From assembly GCA_028751875.1 (NCBI GenBank), contig CM054134.1, positions 71,514,571-71,578,570 of the forward strand: DNA of 64,000 nucleotides, written 5' to 3'. The first letter of the stretch is position 1. Each line of letters begins with the position of its first letter. This DNA is from Rapana venosa. Lineage: Eukaryota > Mollusca > Gastropoda > Neogastropoda > Muricidae. A program made the position numbers and the translations under genes. Shown piece by piece: positions 52,644-60,980 of this stretch. Under the pieces are notes generated by a model. It worked only from the letters and a program-made list of their open reading frames with translations. It searched no databases and had not been told where the DNA came from.

Positions 52644-54999
52644 TGTGACCTGCATTTGTGACATGTGGCTGTGTGTATTTGTATCTTTGTGACTGTGCTT
52701 GTTTTGCAGAGTGAAGGCAGAAAACTAATCAGAATAATTGATTCATTTGTTTATATCTATTTGCAAATTCAATGTATTTGGGTGAAAAATGCTAAGAATC
52801 CTTTGAAGGCATAAGTTGTTAAACAATATTCTTATATTTCCCTTTTGTAGGAAGTATAAGGTGTGGGTAATTAAAAAAAATCACTGAAAAAATTATCAGT
52901 TGCAATATCACTCAAACTCATTTTATTGAGGCATGTGTGGTCAACAACAAAAATGTTTGTGTGGTCATTCTCAGTTTCTTTTTCTTTGTGACCAAGTTGT
53001 TCTCCCTTTAAAGAAAGGAAGACCAAAAGCAACGTGGAGGAGGACTGTAGAAAATGAGATGAAGGCCATGCAGCACTCTTGGGGATCAGTGACTAGGTTA
53101 GCCCAGGATAGGCAGGAGTGGAAGCGCTTTGTTGCTGCCCTACACACCACTGGGTGTAATGGTTGATGATGATGATGATGTTCTCCCTCTGAACCGCCTT
53201 CATAGCGTGTATTGTGTCTTGTCTGATCAGGACCACTGCTGTATTCTTCACTCCATCATTGGCTGGCACAGCACCATAGGATACTGGACGAGAGTGGAGG
53301 GAACTCCCAATGACCCCAACCCCAACAAGCCTTTTGCCAAGCTGGAGATTCCCTCCATGTTCACAGAGGACGGACGTCTCAATCCTTCCATCACCGTCAT
53401 TGGTGAGTACTGCTGCTGTTGCTCTCTCTCTCTCTCTCTCTGTTGATGCTAAACAGACCATTGACTGACTGGATGTGTCGTTCATAAGCAGGCGTGCCAA
53501 ACCATAGACTGAAGATATTGTTCATGAACAAGTGTGCCAAACCATAGACTGAAGATGTCGTTCATGAGCTAGTGTGCCAGACCATCAGACAGTTAACTGG
53601 TCCGTAGAGATATCTGATGAGACCAGTACATGTAAGAAAATAGTGTTGGTACAGCCACCTTACAAGATTCAATGGCCTTTCTAAAACTATGCTTTGGGAA
53701 ATTGTGGAGGAAAGGAGACAGAGATTTTTTTTTTTAAACCAAAATAAACCCCAACAACAAATGGTGAACAACATTGCATATTGGACATGAAACCATTTGT
53801 AGTGAACAAGGCCTTGGCACACAACCAATATAAACAGAGGATTTTGCTCAGCAACTCCTCAGTGCTAAAACTACTAGTGGAGTTTTAAGGGAGAAGAAAA
53901 AGACAACTGATACTGATGCATGGCCTGTGTACAGCTGATGTCTGTGAATAGCTGATATCCATACTAGTGTTAAGTTCCTGTCTAAAGTCTTAAGGTCTGA
54001 GGTCCATGGGGGACATTTCTATGGAGGAATGTGATGAGGGTTCAGGCTTGCTTATTTCTCAGTGTTACTTTATCTCATGATGCAACTTAATGCCTGGCTT
54101 TTTTTCAATGTTTTATTGTAATGTACTGGTTGTAAATTACACATTAAAGTGGCACGTTGTCTGTCATTGAAAGTAGTTTGATTGCATTTAGAAAAAAAAA
54201 ATTGGTTTGTTTTTTTTAAATGCATGAATCTCACCAAAGATGAACTCGAGATTTCTTGCAAAGGGAGAAAAAAAAGAAAAAAAAGAAAAGAGTTGATTCC
54301 TGTGAAGTGTGCATGTAGTAGAGGAAAAGAGTTGATTCTTGTGAAGTGTGCATGTAGTAGAGGAAAAGAGTTGATTCCTGTGAAGTGTGCATGTAGTAGA
54401 GGAAAAGAGTTGATTCTTGTGAAGTGTGCATGTAGTAGAGGAAAAGAGTTGATTCCTGTGAAGTGTGCAGGTAGTAGAGGAAAAGAGTTGATTCCTGTGA
54501 AGTGTGCATGTAGTAGAGGAAAAGAGTTGATTCCTGTGAAGTGTGCAGGTAGTAGAGGAAAAGTGTTGATTCCTGTGAAATGTGCAGGTAGTAGAGGAAA
54601 AGAGTTGATTCCTGTGAAGTGTGCATGTAGTAGAGGAAAAGAGTTGATTCCTGTGAAGTGTGCATGTAGTAGAGGAAAAGAGTTGATTCCTGTGAAGTGT
54701 GCATGTAGTAGAGGAAAAGAGTTGATTCCTGTGAAGTGTGTATGTAGTAGAGGAAAAGAGTTGATTCTTGTGAAGTGTGCATGTAGTAGAAGAAAAGAGT
54801 TGATTCTTGTGCAGTGTGCATGTAGTAGAAGAAAAGAGTGGATTCCTGTGCAGTGTGCATGTAGTAGAAGAAAAGAGTGTGGATTGTTTCAGGGTCCCAT
54901 GTGCAGGTGCCATCCGAGGTGATCATGCTGAACTCCATTGTCCTGCCTCACAAGGACCTCAGTGGCTGCTACGGCCCCGGGGTTTTGTCTGCTGATTGA
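34280..54999 (+). CDS. GMPPA: GDP-mannose pyrophosphorylase subunit alpha (gene span, 11 coding exons, complete)
   Basis: Exons: 34280-34319, 35848-35945, 37845-37948, 40954-41146, 41430-41489, 42532-42662, 50118-50246, 50721-50865, 52445-52537, 53231-53402, 54893-54999. All introns are GT-AG, all phases fit, and the sum is 1272 nt or 423 residues (human GMPPA is about 420). Order: nucleotidyltransferase fold ([75 protein letters not shown]), then a left-handed beta-helix ([31 protein letters not shown]) with the alpha-type loop ([11 protein letters not shown] ... [15 protein letters not shown]). In animals GMPPA binds GDP-mannose and restrains the catalytic GMPPB in the cytosol, setting GDP-mannose supply for glycosylation. 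The GGPxKGTRFRPL signature separates it from GMPPB. Odd: the last dozen residues do not match the family end. Confidence 0.95.
34320..35847 (+). other. GMPPA intron 1
   Basis: Holds a tRNA-like SINE head remnant (34690-34745, TTTGGACTCTTGATCTGAAG), (CA)n at 35096-35182, a SINE core (35186-35505) whose first 45 bp are duplicated across a CA tract, and CA arrays with a repeated CATGCATTCATGCACGC unit (35540-35650). Confidence 0.7.
35848..35945 (+). CDS. GMPPA: GMPPA exon 2
   Basis: Acceptor ttttaag, donor GTAAGT. Encodes [20 protein letters not shown] and [12 protein letters not shown], the nucleotide-binding signature and the conserved PKP lysine region. Confidence 0.95.
36507..36850 (-). mobile_element. 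SINE family 2 with repeat-B tail, in GMPPA intron 2
   Basis: Repeat B in reverse (36507-36604), body (AGTCCCCACCTTCAATTC, TTGATCTTCTGCATGTGTAT) and reversed head (GATTCAAACCCATGACTTTA, GGCTATAGCATCTG). Same build as 12277-12637. 35946-36506 and 36851-37080 are AT-rich intron, with paired A/T runs at 36945-36965. Confidence 0.6.
37085..37655. repeat. Degenerate minisatellite, period about 35 bp, in GMPPA intron 2
   Basis: Around 16 units on the pattern AAAGGCACAGGGTAACAAATGG AAAACTTTTTG-like (broken here for length), heavily diverged. Few stops fall in it, so spurious frames appear on both strands. It ends about 190 bp before exon 3. Confidence 0.65.
37845..37948 (+). CDS. GMPPA: GMPPA exon 3
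   Basis: Acceptor aatcttgcag, donor GTGAGT. Encodes [20 protein letters not shown] and [14 protein letters not shown]; the IILIGFY strand is family-typical. Confidence 0.95.
37949..40953 (+). other. GMPPA intron 3
   Basis: Contains a two-copy T-rich repeat (about 38030-38110 and 38130-38205, GCTAGAA...TTCCTGTTTC), unique sequence to 39400, a G-run at 39408-39424, a GC-richer block of unknown origin (39440-40190), (GT)n at 40370-40430, and an ATC/GTT trinucleotide-rich stretch at 40690-40945 ending just before exon 4. No nested gene is convincing. Confidence 0.6.
40954..41146 (+). CDS. GMPPA: GMPPA exon 4
   Basis: Acceptor tgtcatag, donor GTGTGT. Encodes [38 protein letters not shown] and [21 protein letters not shown] is the metal/nucleotide-binding motif of the fold. 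Confidence 0.95.
41430..41489 (+). CDS. GMPPA: GMPPA exon 5
   Basis: 60 nt, acceptor ccaatctag, donor GTGAGA. Encodes [20 protein letters not shown], matching family NYGCIVE. Intron 4 (41147-41429) is (GT)n-rich. Confidence 0.95.
41490..42531 (+). other. GMPPA intron 5
   Basis: T-rich sequence, CA-rich array 41884-42182, and an ATC/GTT trinucleotide block at 42345-42450. No gene seen. Confidence 0.7.
42532..42662 (+). CDS. GMPPA: GMPPA exon 6
   Basis: Acceptor ttattttcag, donor GTAAGT. Encodes [20 protein letters not shown] and [18 protein letters not shown], with the VEKP sugar-binding motif and NCGIY. Confidence 0.95.
42905..43203. repeat. (CT)n and long (TA)n microsatellites
   Basis: (CT)n 42903-42985, then about 145 bp of (TA)n with TACATA breaks, ending at 43203. 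The (TA)n tract begins beside the 3' end of the LINE relic at 43207. Confidence 0.95.
43207..43530 (-). pseudogene. LINE C-terminal fragment
   Basis: Minus-strand reading [51 protein letters not shown] has the same layout as the C-terminus of the LINE at 15656 (xIKLNA ... C.CG...S..H.LFECPI ... LLHSPVEYLL) but is a different family member. The frame is open over this segment; nothing upstream remains. Confidence 0.65.
43660..43870. repeat. (GT)n microsatellite cluster
   Basis: GT tracts at 43664-43720 and scattered TGTGTG to 43870. Confidence 0.85.
43950..44290 (-). mobile_element. SINE subfamily copy (same as 8546-8950)
   Basis: Repeat-B part with a C-run (43970-43978), middle block (CTTACCAGGACAGTCAGAAG, TTTGACATGCACTG) and reversed head (GGGAATTGAAGTCAGAACCT, GTTTACTTGTTAAGTAG). 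44291-44700 is unique intron. Confidence 0.6.
44728..44966. repeat. (CA)n array
   Basis: About 240 bp of CA with ACTCAC and CCACAC variants. 44967-45280 is unique with nothing recognised. Confidence 0.95.
45285..45385. repeat. (CT)n microsatellite
   Basis: CT tract. The following 1.1 kb (45386-46480) is T-rich intron with no gene or repeat recognised apart from a short (GT)n at 46265. Confidence 0.95.
46485..46745 (-). mobile_element. SINE core with head, minus strand
   Basis: TTTCAAGGTTAATGGAATAA, CCCACTGGCACACAAAGGCT, TACTCTTCTGAAAAGCAGAA, AGATGTTCTGTGTG, then a reversed head (GTTGAACCCAGG, CTAACCACCAGACTATCCTG). (GT)n tracts follow at 46746-46830 and 46905-46960. Confidence 0.6.
47640..47985. 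repeat. (CA)n array with three LINE 3'-end motifs
   Basis: Motifs at 47733-47772 (GATATCACTATGAGTGAAGA...), 47836-47865 (CTTTAAGTGAACAGACATAA...) and 47895-47936 (GATATCACAATGAGTGAAGA...) are each followed by CA repeats. First and third are near identical, so part of this is a tandem duplication of about 160 bp. Confidence 0.75.
47986..50117 (+). other. End of GMPPA intron 6, no feature recognised
   Basis: About 2.1 kb of mostly unique sequence. Open frames on the minus strand (48735-49136 and 49039-49437) have no recognisable motif and no splice or codon support; I do not call them. Confidence 0.6.
50118..50246 (+). CDS. GMPPA: GMPPA exon 7
   Basis: Acceptor tttttccag, donor GTAAAG. Encodes [20 protein letters not shown] and [26 protein letters not shown] and WSQIKSAG are strongly conserved. 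Intron 7 (50247-50720) is AT-rich. Confidence 0.95.
50721..50865 (+). CDS. GMPPA: GMPPA exon 8
   Basis: Acceptor gcacctcag, donor GTAAGT. Encodes [35 protein letters not shown] and SAQVHPTAV, the hinge into the beta-helix. Confidence 0.95.
51149..51178. repeat. Poly-C run in GMPPA intron 8
   Basis: About 30 C in a row within T-rich sequence. Confidence 0.9.
51305..52328 (+). pseudogene. LINE reverse transcriptase C-terminal half, one frameshift
   Basis: Motif B ([19 protein letters not shown]), motif C ([10 protein letters not shown]), [23 protein letters not shown] and YACESWTL in the first frame, which stops at 52002. The second frame continues [51 protein letters not shown]. One base is missing near 51983. 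The WYGHV ... GRPRKSW ending is that of the RTE-like endonuclease/RT group, a family assignment from memory. RT palm motif A and everything upstream are gone. Confidence 0.85.
51305..52340 (+). mobile_element. 5'-truncated LINE in GMPPA intron 8, (GATA)n tail
   Basis: The insert begins within the RT and ends in six GATA units. ATGTATTTATTT (51293-51304) and ATGTATTCATTT (52341-52352) are target-site duplications with one mismatch. Same orientation as GMPPA. Confidence 0.8.
52445..52537 (+). CDS. GMPPA: GMPPA exon 9
   Basis: Acceptor gcttttag, donor GTGAGA. Encodes [20 protein letters not shown] and [11 protein letters not shown], hexapeptide-repeat turns of the beta-helix. It lies about 90 bp after the LINE. 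Confidence 0.95.
53008..53178 (+). mobile_element. 171-bp LINE 3' end in GMPPA intron 9, (GAT)n tail
   Basis: Reads [38 protein letters not shown], then a (GAT)n tail. TGTTCTCCCT flanks it at 52998-53007 and 53179-53188. Intron 9 also has a (GT)n tract at 52573-52645. Confidence 0.75.
53231..53402 (+). CDS. GMPPA: GMPPA exon 10
   Basis: Acceptor gtctgatcag, donor GTGAGT. Encodes [37 protein letters not shown] and [14 protein letters not shown]. The [10 protein letters not shown] loop is the alpha-subunit-specific insertion that contacts the catalytic subunit in solved animal complexes. Confidence 0.95.
53457..53590. repeat. Three-copy tandem repeat of about 40 bp
   Basis: ACCATAGACTGAAGAT, GTTCATGA and AGTGTGCCA repeated with few changes, just after a (CT)n tract at 53421-53440. 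Confidence 0.8.
54283..54880. repeat. 39-bp minisatellite, 15 units plus a partial, in GMPPA intron 10
   Basis: Unit GAGGAAAAGAGTTGATTCCT followed by GTGAAGTGTGCATGTAGTA. Units differ by single bases (T/C in GATTCTT/GATTCCT, G/T in GTGCAGG/GTGCATG); the last three have AGAAGAAAAGA and GTGCAGTG. 39 is a multiple of three and the unit has no stop in three of six frames, so 235-246-codon frames result. They are not genes: the array lies in an intron and ends about 16 bp before exon 11. Confidence 0.95.
54893..54999 (+). CDS. GMPPA: GMPPA exon 11 and stop
   Basis: Acceptor attgtttcag. Encodes [20 protein letters not shown], conserved, then [14 protein letters not shown] and TGA, where the family usually ends in ELSRSF.NQIIL. 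The last 10-12 residues are therefore unusual. Confidence 0.85.
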
Positions 55000-55842
55000 T
55001 TTTTCTGTATTTTTGTCACTTTGAAGGTTTCTTTTTTTTTAGCTACTTTTTTTGTGTAATGGGACGCTCTCCTCACAGCCTGGTTTTATTTGCCATAAGG
55101 AATGAAGTAATTGTGGTACTGTGTCGTTAGTGTGATTTCTTTTTGTCAGATTGATGGTGCTGGATATTGGAGAGGATAAACAGGTGTTGATTGTGAACTT
55201 GGAGCCAGCGCTAATGCAAGTTACTGGAATTGAACAAGGTGACAGCCCTACTATTGCTTTTGTGGTTGGTGGGATTGTGAACAACATGAAATGAAATGTT
55301 TGATTGCAGCGCTGAATCACGGGCTTAAGATGTCTGTATATAGTCACAAGAATAACAAACACAAAACAGCATTATCAACTTTAAGTATATTGTCTTGAAA
55401 ACCTGTTAATGTTGTATGTGGCAGTAGTGATGAAAGTGCTCCTGGTTAAAAAAAAGTGGAGTCTGAGAGTATATGTTTGACATACTGTAGAAGTGAACTG
55501 GAAAGGATGAGGTGTTTGTGGTTTTTGTTGCGTGAAGTGTATTATTGAGAGCTCCTCTAGTTGATACTAAGTTGCAGTATAGGCAAATTTCAGACTAAGA
55601 TAGGGTGCATGCTGTTATCTACATAATGTTTTTTTTCGGTTGGTGTGATAGCTTTATTTGACATTGTACATATAGCTGTGCAACGAAAAATCTGCTGGTC
55701 AGTATGCATGAAGAACAGTCATGATTCAGAAATGTTCAAAGAAGGTATTGCCTTTTTTGTTGTGTTTTTTGATGAAAGCAGTATCACAGTTACAATCAAA
55801 GTTGCATGAACTGTAATACAGTCAGCTTGTAGAAACATATAT
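55000..55842 (+). other. GMPPA 3' UTR and flank
   Basis: Unique sequence with no gene. No strong AATAAA close to the stop; the nearest clear ones are at about 56336 and 57716, so the 3' end is not resolved. Confidence 0.5.
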
Positions 55843-56612
55843 AGGACATGACTGAAATATTCAATAGCTTGTAGTAAAATAGAGACATGTCTTTTTTATT
55901 TCATTCCTTGGCTAGAGCTCCAAGGTTCACCAGTGGTGAGATTTTTTGCATAAGCGATCACTTACCCACCATTAAGGTGGCTGCATTTCAACTTTGGAGA
56001 TTGATAGCCTACATGTCTAGAATACTCGGTAGCCTGTAGAAACATTTATATATGATTGAAATATTCAATAGCTTGTTGAAAATTATTCAACATGACAGAA
56101 ATAGGCTGTAGAAACAATTTATATATGTCTGAAATATTCATTAGCCTGTAGAAAAATTGTATTCAAGATGACTGAAATATTCAAAAGACTGTAGAAAGAT
56201 TGACCAATACATGGCTGAAGCATTCATTAGCTTGTAGAAAAATTAATTGATATGACGGAAACATTCGATACCTGTAGAAAAAAAAAAGTATACATATTAA
56301 CTGAAATATTCATTAGCTTGTAGAAAAAAATGATTACAAATAAATTGAAATATTCAGAAGCCTGTACAAAAATAAGTACATGACTGAAATATTCAGTAGC
56401 TCATAAAAGAAATGTATATGTCATGACTGAAATTTTCAATAGCTTGTAGCAAAATGTATACAACATGACTGAAATATTCAATAGCCCATTTAAAAACCTA
56501 TATGACATGACTGAAATTTTTAGTAGCCCATAGAAAAATGTGTACAAGATATTTGGTAGCCTGTAGAATAGCATATATGACATGACTGAAATATTCAGTG
56601 GCCCATAGAAAA
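55843..56612. repeat. Degenerate tandem array, period about 45 bp
   Basis: About 15 units of ATGACTGAAATATTCA...TAGCCTGTAGAAAAAT, interrupted by a minus-strand repeat B (55901-56011). 56613-57360 is unique; (GT)n pieces at 57440-57485 and 57650-57672. Confidence 0.75.
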
Positions 56613-57809
56613 AGGTATGACAAGACTTAAGTATGTATTCTTCAATTTTCATGCTATCTCTTGATCAGTTTGTATCTTATCAGCTAAAGATAAAGGCAAA
56701 CAATGAATAATAAGAAAAAGAAATTCATAGCTTATATGAGAAAGAAAATGCCCTGTTGAATCTGTTGCAGAAAAATTTCCATGAAACAATTTTTGTGTGG
56801 ATAATCTTTCTCATATATACATCCGATGAGTCAATATGTTTGTTTTCATTCATTTCTATGATTAGGTTTTTTGTTTTTTGACAAGCTCAAGCTTGTTTTG
56901 TGTGCAAAGTGAATTTAGAACATTTTGAAATGGGGTGTACTTCTATTTTTGTTGTTCTCTTATTCATTTTGTAGCATTTCAAACTTGAATTCCTGCTGTT
57001 TTACATTGTGGAATGAACTGTTTGTATTTATATCAGAGTAGAGAATGATAAGCCACTGAGAGTAACAAAAACTTGGAAAAGTCTGTTGGTGTGATAATCT
57101 TGTTTGAAGTTGTATATATAGCTGTGCAATGAAAAATTTTGCTGGTCAGTGTGAAAGAATACCAATCGCAATTCAAAAATGCTCAAAGAAGGAAATTGCC
57201 TTTTTTTGCTGTGTTTCTGATTTGTTTGTTGAGATTGATAAAAATAACATTGGACTGTTGGGATCTTAGAGTTGTGCAGATGTAGCGTTAATGCATTCTT
57301 GATATTGTGTTCCAGGAATTGTCTTCTTGTTTTTGTTGTGGATTGCTTTAATGTGTGTGTGGGTTTGTTTGTTTTTCTCTCTCTTTCTCCCCCTCCCCCC
57401 ATCCCCCATTGTTTTTTGTTTTGGGTTGGGGTTTTGGTGTGAGTGTGTGTGTGTGTTGTGAGTGTGGTGTGTGTGTGTGTGTTGTTTAGGGATGAGAATA
57501 AGTCAGGGTTTTTTCTGGTATTATTATCGTCATTTACATCATCTCATGCTCCAGTATCAATGTATCCCTTGGTTTGTTTTGTTTTCATTTGTAATCTTTC
57601 AGTGTGTATGAGTTATTATTTTTTCCAGGTACTTTTGTTGAGAGAGAGAGAGAGTGTGTGTGTGTGTGTGTGTTATATTTTTAATGTTTTACAACTTTGT
57701 TTTCGATCCCTTAGAAATAAATTGAGAGAAATTGTATTTTGCTTTAGAAATTGTGTGTCATGGATGTATGCGTGTTGGTAATGTAGAACTCCTATATTTA
57801 CATCTATGC

Positions 57810-58018
57810 ATTTGTTTTTTTAAAGTGTTGTCATCCATTCCTACTGGCACAAAATGGCCTACTCTTCCAAAAAGGTTTTAGTCTCATCCGAAGGACTTTG
57901 ACATTCAGTTCAATTTTCTTGTCAAGTTTGGAAAGAAAAGGAAAGGCTGGGAATCCAACCCAGGACCTCACGGTGTACTTGTTAGGCAGGTGAATGCCTT
58001 CACCATCTGCCACCTTCC
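57810..58018 (-). mobile_element. SINE with type-1 head, minus strand
   Basis: GTTGTCATCCATTCCTACTG, ACTCTTCCAAAAAGG, GTCTCATCCGAAGGACTTTG, then reversed head GGGAATCCAACCCAGGACCT, CACCATCTGCCACC. Confidence 0.65.
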
Positions 58019-58021
58019 TTC

Positions 58022-58320
58022 TTAAGGTAAAGGTAAAGGAGTCCCATAACCTATAAGGTCGTAGGGGAGCGAGGCGTCAGAGACCTCACTTCTCTAGGGC
58101 CAGCATATTGAGGGCGGTGCCCATCTCCTCTCCCTTGCTGCTTTACCTTCCCTGACCCTAAAGAGGGCAGGTACCCATTTACAGCTGGGTGAACTGGGGG
58201 AACTGTACTGAAGCCAAGGCGCGCAAACGGTCACCCATCCAACTGGTAACCACGCTCGACGCTGCTTAACTTGGCTGGGGGAAAGCGAGTGCTCTGACCA
58301 CTGAGCTATCCTGTCCCACT
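58022..58320 (-). mobile_element. tRNA-derived SINE, fourth family, copy 1
   Basis: Right end on the minus strand: GGGACAGGATAGCTCAGTGG and TCAGAGCACTCGC, a classic tRNA A-box region. Body CTTTACCTTCCCTGACCCTA, GGTACCCATTTACAGCTGGG, ACTGAAGCCAAGG. Recurs at 62040-62300. Confidence 0.75.
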
Positions 58321-58526
58321 TAACAACCATTTAAAAGAGAGAGGTCTGTGTTTCAAATCCTGTCCAAAGGAGCAGAATCTACACAACCCTACCCAAACCA
58401 TCATCCAGACTGAATGGTGGTCTTTGCACGAGACCTGCAGATGAAACAACAACAACAACAAAGAAGAAGAAAAACTAAGGTCCTGTGCTTTGTTTACTGT
58501 TACAACTCCATAATTTTATTGATTGC

Positions 58527-58935
58527 TGTTCATTTAAAGTGACTTTGAGTCTGTCGTTGAGACTGTATCATAGTTTTTAAGTATAAGGCTGGCTTTCATT
58601 CAAAGTGATTTTAAGTCTGTCATTGAGACCATATCACAGTTTTTAAGTTTAAGGCTGGCTTTTCATTCAAAGTGATTTTAAGTCTGTCATTGAGACCATA
58701 TCACAGTTTTAAAGTTTAAGGCTGGCTTTTCATTCAAAGTGATTTTAAGTCTGTCATTGAGACCATATCACAGTTTTAAAGTTTAAGGCTGGCTTTTCAT
58801 TCAAAGTGATTTTAAGTCTGTCATTGAGACCGTATCAGTTTTTTTAGTTCAAAGTATAAGGCTGGCTTTCTTTCAAAGTGATTTTGAGTCTCTTGTTGAG
58901 ACTACATCACAGTTTTTGAGTTTTAAGTACTAGGC
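58527..58935. repeat. 67-bp tandem repeat, about six units
   Basis: TTCAAAGTGATTTTAAGTCT, GTCATTGAGACCATATCACA, AAGGCTGGCTTT in each unit; the middle units are almost identical. 58936-59215 has no feature. Confidence 0.9.
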
Positions 58936-59215
58936 TGGCTTAAAATCTGTTCAACACAACTGACTTTTGGGGGGAGGGGGCATGTGGCATTTTTTTTTTT
59001 TTAGTGATGCTGTATGATCATGAGGAAATTATGTGCAAGTTGTGTCACTAACCTGGAAGCAAATGATTTTTTGTTTGCTTGTTAAACATAATCTTTGTGT
59101 TGCAACTAAACGTTCTCTTTGATAGCATAACAGGGCAGATCTGATGCATGAGATTAGAATTTACATTATTTCATCACTTGTTTGCTAATATAAACGGCGT
59201 TTGTTCATTTACCAC

Positions 59216-59395
59216 TCAGGGGATGGCACAGCTAGGTGGTTACAGCATTAGGTTTGAGCCACCACCAAGACGCTCGTTGAACAGAGGTTTGTTCCACCCC
59301 CCCTAGAGTTAATATCAGTGATCAGTGCCAATTCCACTCCCATGAAAGTCCTTCAGATGAAACTTTAACCTGTTCATAGCCTTACTTGACAAGAT
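59216..59395 (+). mobile_element. SINE fragment with type-2-like head
   Basis: GGTGGTTACAGCATTAGGTT, AGAGTTAATATCAGTGATCA, AAGTCCTTCAGATGAAACTT. Diverged. Confidence 0.5.
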
Positions 59396-59639
59396 AACTC
59401 GATATAAAGTGGTGTCCTCTTTGTTGTCATGTCTGTTGAGTATACTCGTCATGGAGAAGTTTATAAATTTCTTTGTTTTCTATTTAGACTGTGGATATCA
59501 TTTTGGAAAAGTGACAGATTCTTTTGAAAACCTATAATCTTGCATTCGTTACAGGGAATCCCCAATTAAGCGATTTTTGTTTGAAAATATTTAAGTACCC
59601 GTTCTGGGGGGAAAAAACCCTGGCAAATAGAATTTAACG

Positions 59640-59925
59640 TCAACCTTAATTCCCTGGCAGCCAAAAGGTTTTAAACCAAGGTTTGCGAGGTCACATAGAA
59701 CATCTTGCATACACTTAACACCCTGGTCCACCTTTCAGAAGAGTAGATCATTTGTAGCTGTGGGAACAGGTGACAAAACTGACAAAAACCGCACGCACAC
59801 TGGTGTGTTGAGACATCATCCCCAAAGTGGGAATGTGGTCACCTTAATGGCGGGTAAGTGGAGGCATACTTAAATGATCTCACCATCGGCAAACCTCAGA
59901 GCTCTCACTAAGGAACCACCGCAAG
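59640..59925 (+). mobile_element. SINE core with repeat-B tail
   Basis: CACATAGAACATCTTGCATA, CCACCTTTCAGAAGAGTAGA, GGGAACAGGTGACAAAACTG, then repeat B (CCCCAAAGTGGGAATGTGG ... AACCTCAGAGCTCTCACTAA) from 59808. Confidence 0.65.
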
Positions 59926-60356
59926 AAATTAACTACTCAACATGAATCTTGTGCCTCAGATGTAAATGTAGGTGACAACTTTTAACCAAGACAGAAGAAT
60001 AAATACTTTTTTCCCCCTTTCAATCAGAGAATGCTGTTGACGCAGTGTTTAAATAGCACATACCCTCACAGTTTGTTCAATGGAAAACAAACAAGAAAAG
60101 TTTGTTTCTGTATATTTATTTTGTCTATTAGAAATTAAAGCCAATAGCAAAACAGTATTGAGCAAGCATATAGAATCACTCCATATTAGAACTAGATATA
60201 CCTTCCAGTTTATGCATTAAATCCTCTCTAAATAATGACATGCTATAAACAACAGTAGCAGCAATAATACAGCTAATATTAGTAGTGGTAATTGCAATAT
60301 TATCACCGTTACCATCATATAAAACAAAACACAGCAAATAAGAGAAAGTTCCAGAC

Positions 60357-60500
60357 ACTAAGGCTGGAAGTGTGGCCTGAGCCCACGCCTCTGGAGCAGA
60401 AACTGTACGGCACCATGGATGACCTGCAGGCAACTGCTGAATTCCTCAGAAGATCTGGTCTCACAACATAACCCAGGCAACGCAAAGAAGAAGAAGAGAA
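60357..60500 (+). mobile_element. LINE 3' end with (GAA)n tail
   Basis: Plus-strand reading LEVWPEPTPLEQKLYGTMDD, LQATAEFLRRSGLTT stop, followed by CAACGCAAAGAAGAAGAAG. The WPEPT...ETAEFLR.TGL ending is common at LINE C-termini in marine invertebrates (recalled). The minus-strand frame over it is a shadow. 59926-60356 has no feature. Confidence 0.6.
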
Positions 60501-60599
60501 AGTGAAAAACAGGATATCATATTTCTATCTTGAGAGCTGCAGGGACAAAACAACATTCAAAGCCGACCAGCTAAGAGTGTGACAGACATTCTCTCCTCC

Positions 60600-60980
60600 T
60601 CTGTGTTCCCTTATTAGGAGGGATGTGTAGTGCCTGGTCTTCTCCTCTACTTGTAACTCTGCAAGAGGTCTGCCTGCTGGCCTCAGCCAACACACTCCGA
60701 CTTCAGAGCAGCTTATGTTTTGTACAGGATGCATGCGTGTGTTTCCATAACCCATCAAATTGCTGACAAGAATCACAGGATTTTTAATGTGCATATTTGA
60801 TCTCCTTCACGTGTGTATAACTATATACAAGAAGGAAATTAAGGCACTGGCAAGTCAGCATTTTCAAGTTTGACATGGGAGGCTGTAAAAATCCCCACCT
60901 TTAATTCGCCTGACTGATGCGGAGATTCAAACCCACGACTTCATGGATGCATGGGATTAAAACTTAGGCATCTGTCAGGC
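60600..60980 (-). mobile_element. Repeat F plus SINE family 2, minus strand
   Basis: 60610-60715 is repeat F (reverse of 1895-1990). 60730-60980 is SINE family 2 in reverse (GTAAAAATCCCCACC, GGAGATTCAAACCCACGACT, GCATGGGATTAAAACT). Confidence 0.6.

Noticed and set aside
54188..54938. Long open frames on both strands with 13-residue repeats ([13 protein letters not shown] and its opposites)
   Set aside because: Produced by a 39-bp minisatellite inside GMPPA intron 10; no start context, and frames are open on both strands because the unit lacks stops.
60176..60433. Minus-strand 85-codon frame
   Set aside because: Opposite strand of a LINE C-terminal tail (60357-60500) plus non-coding sequence.
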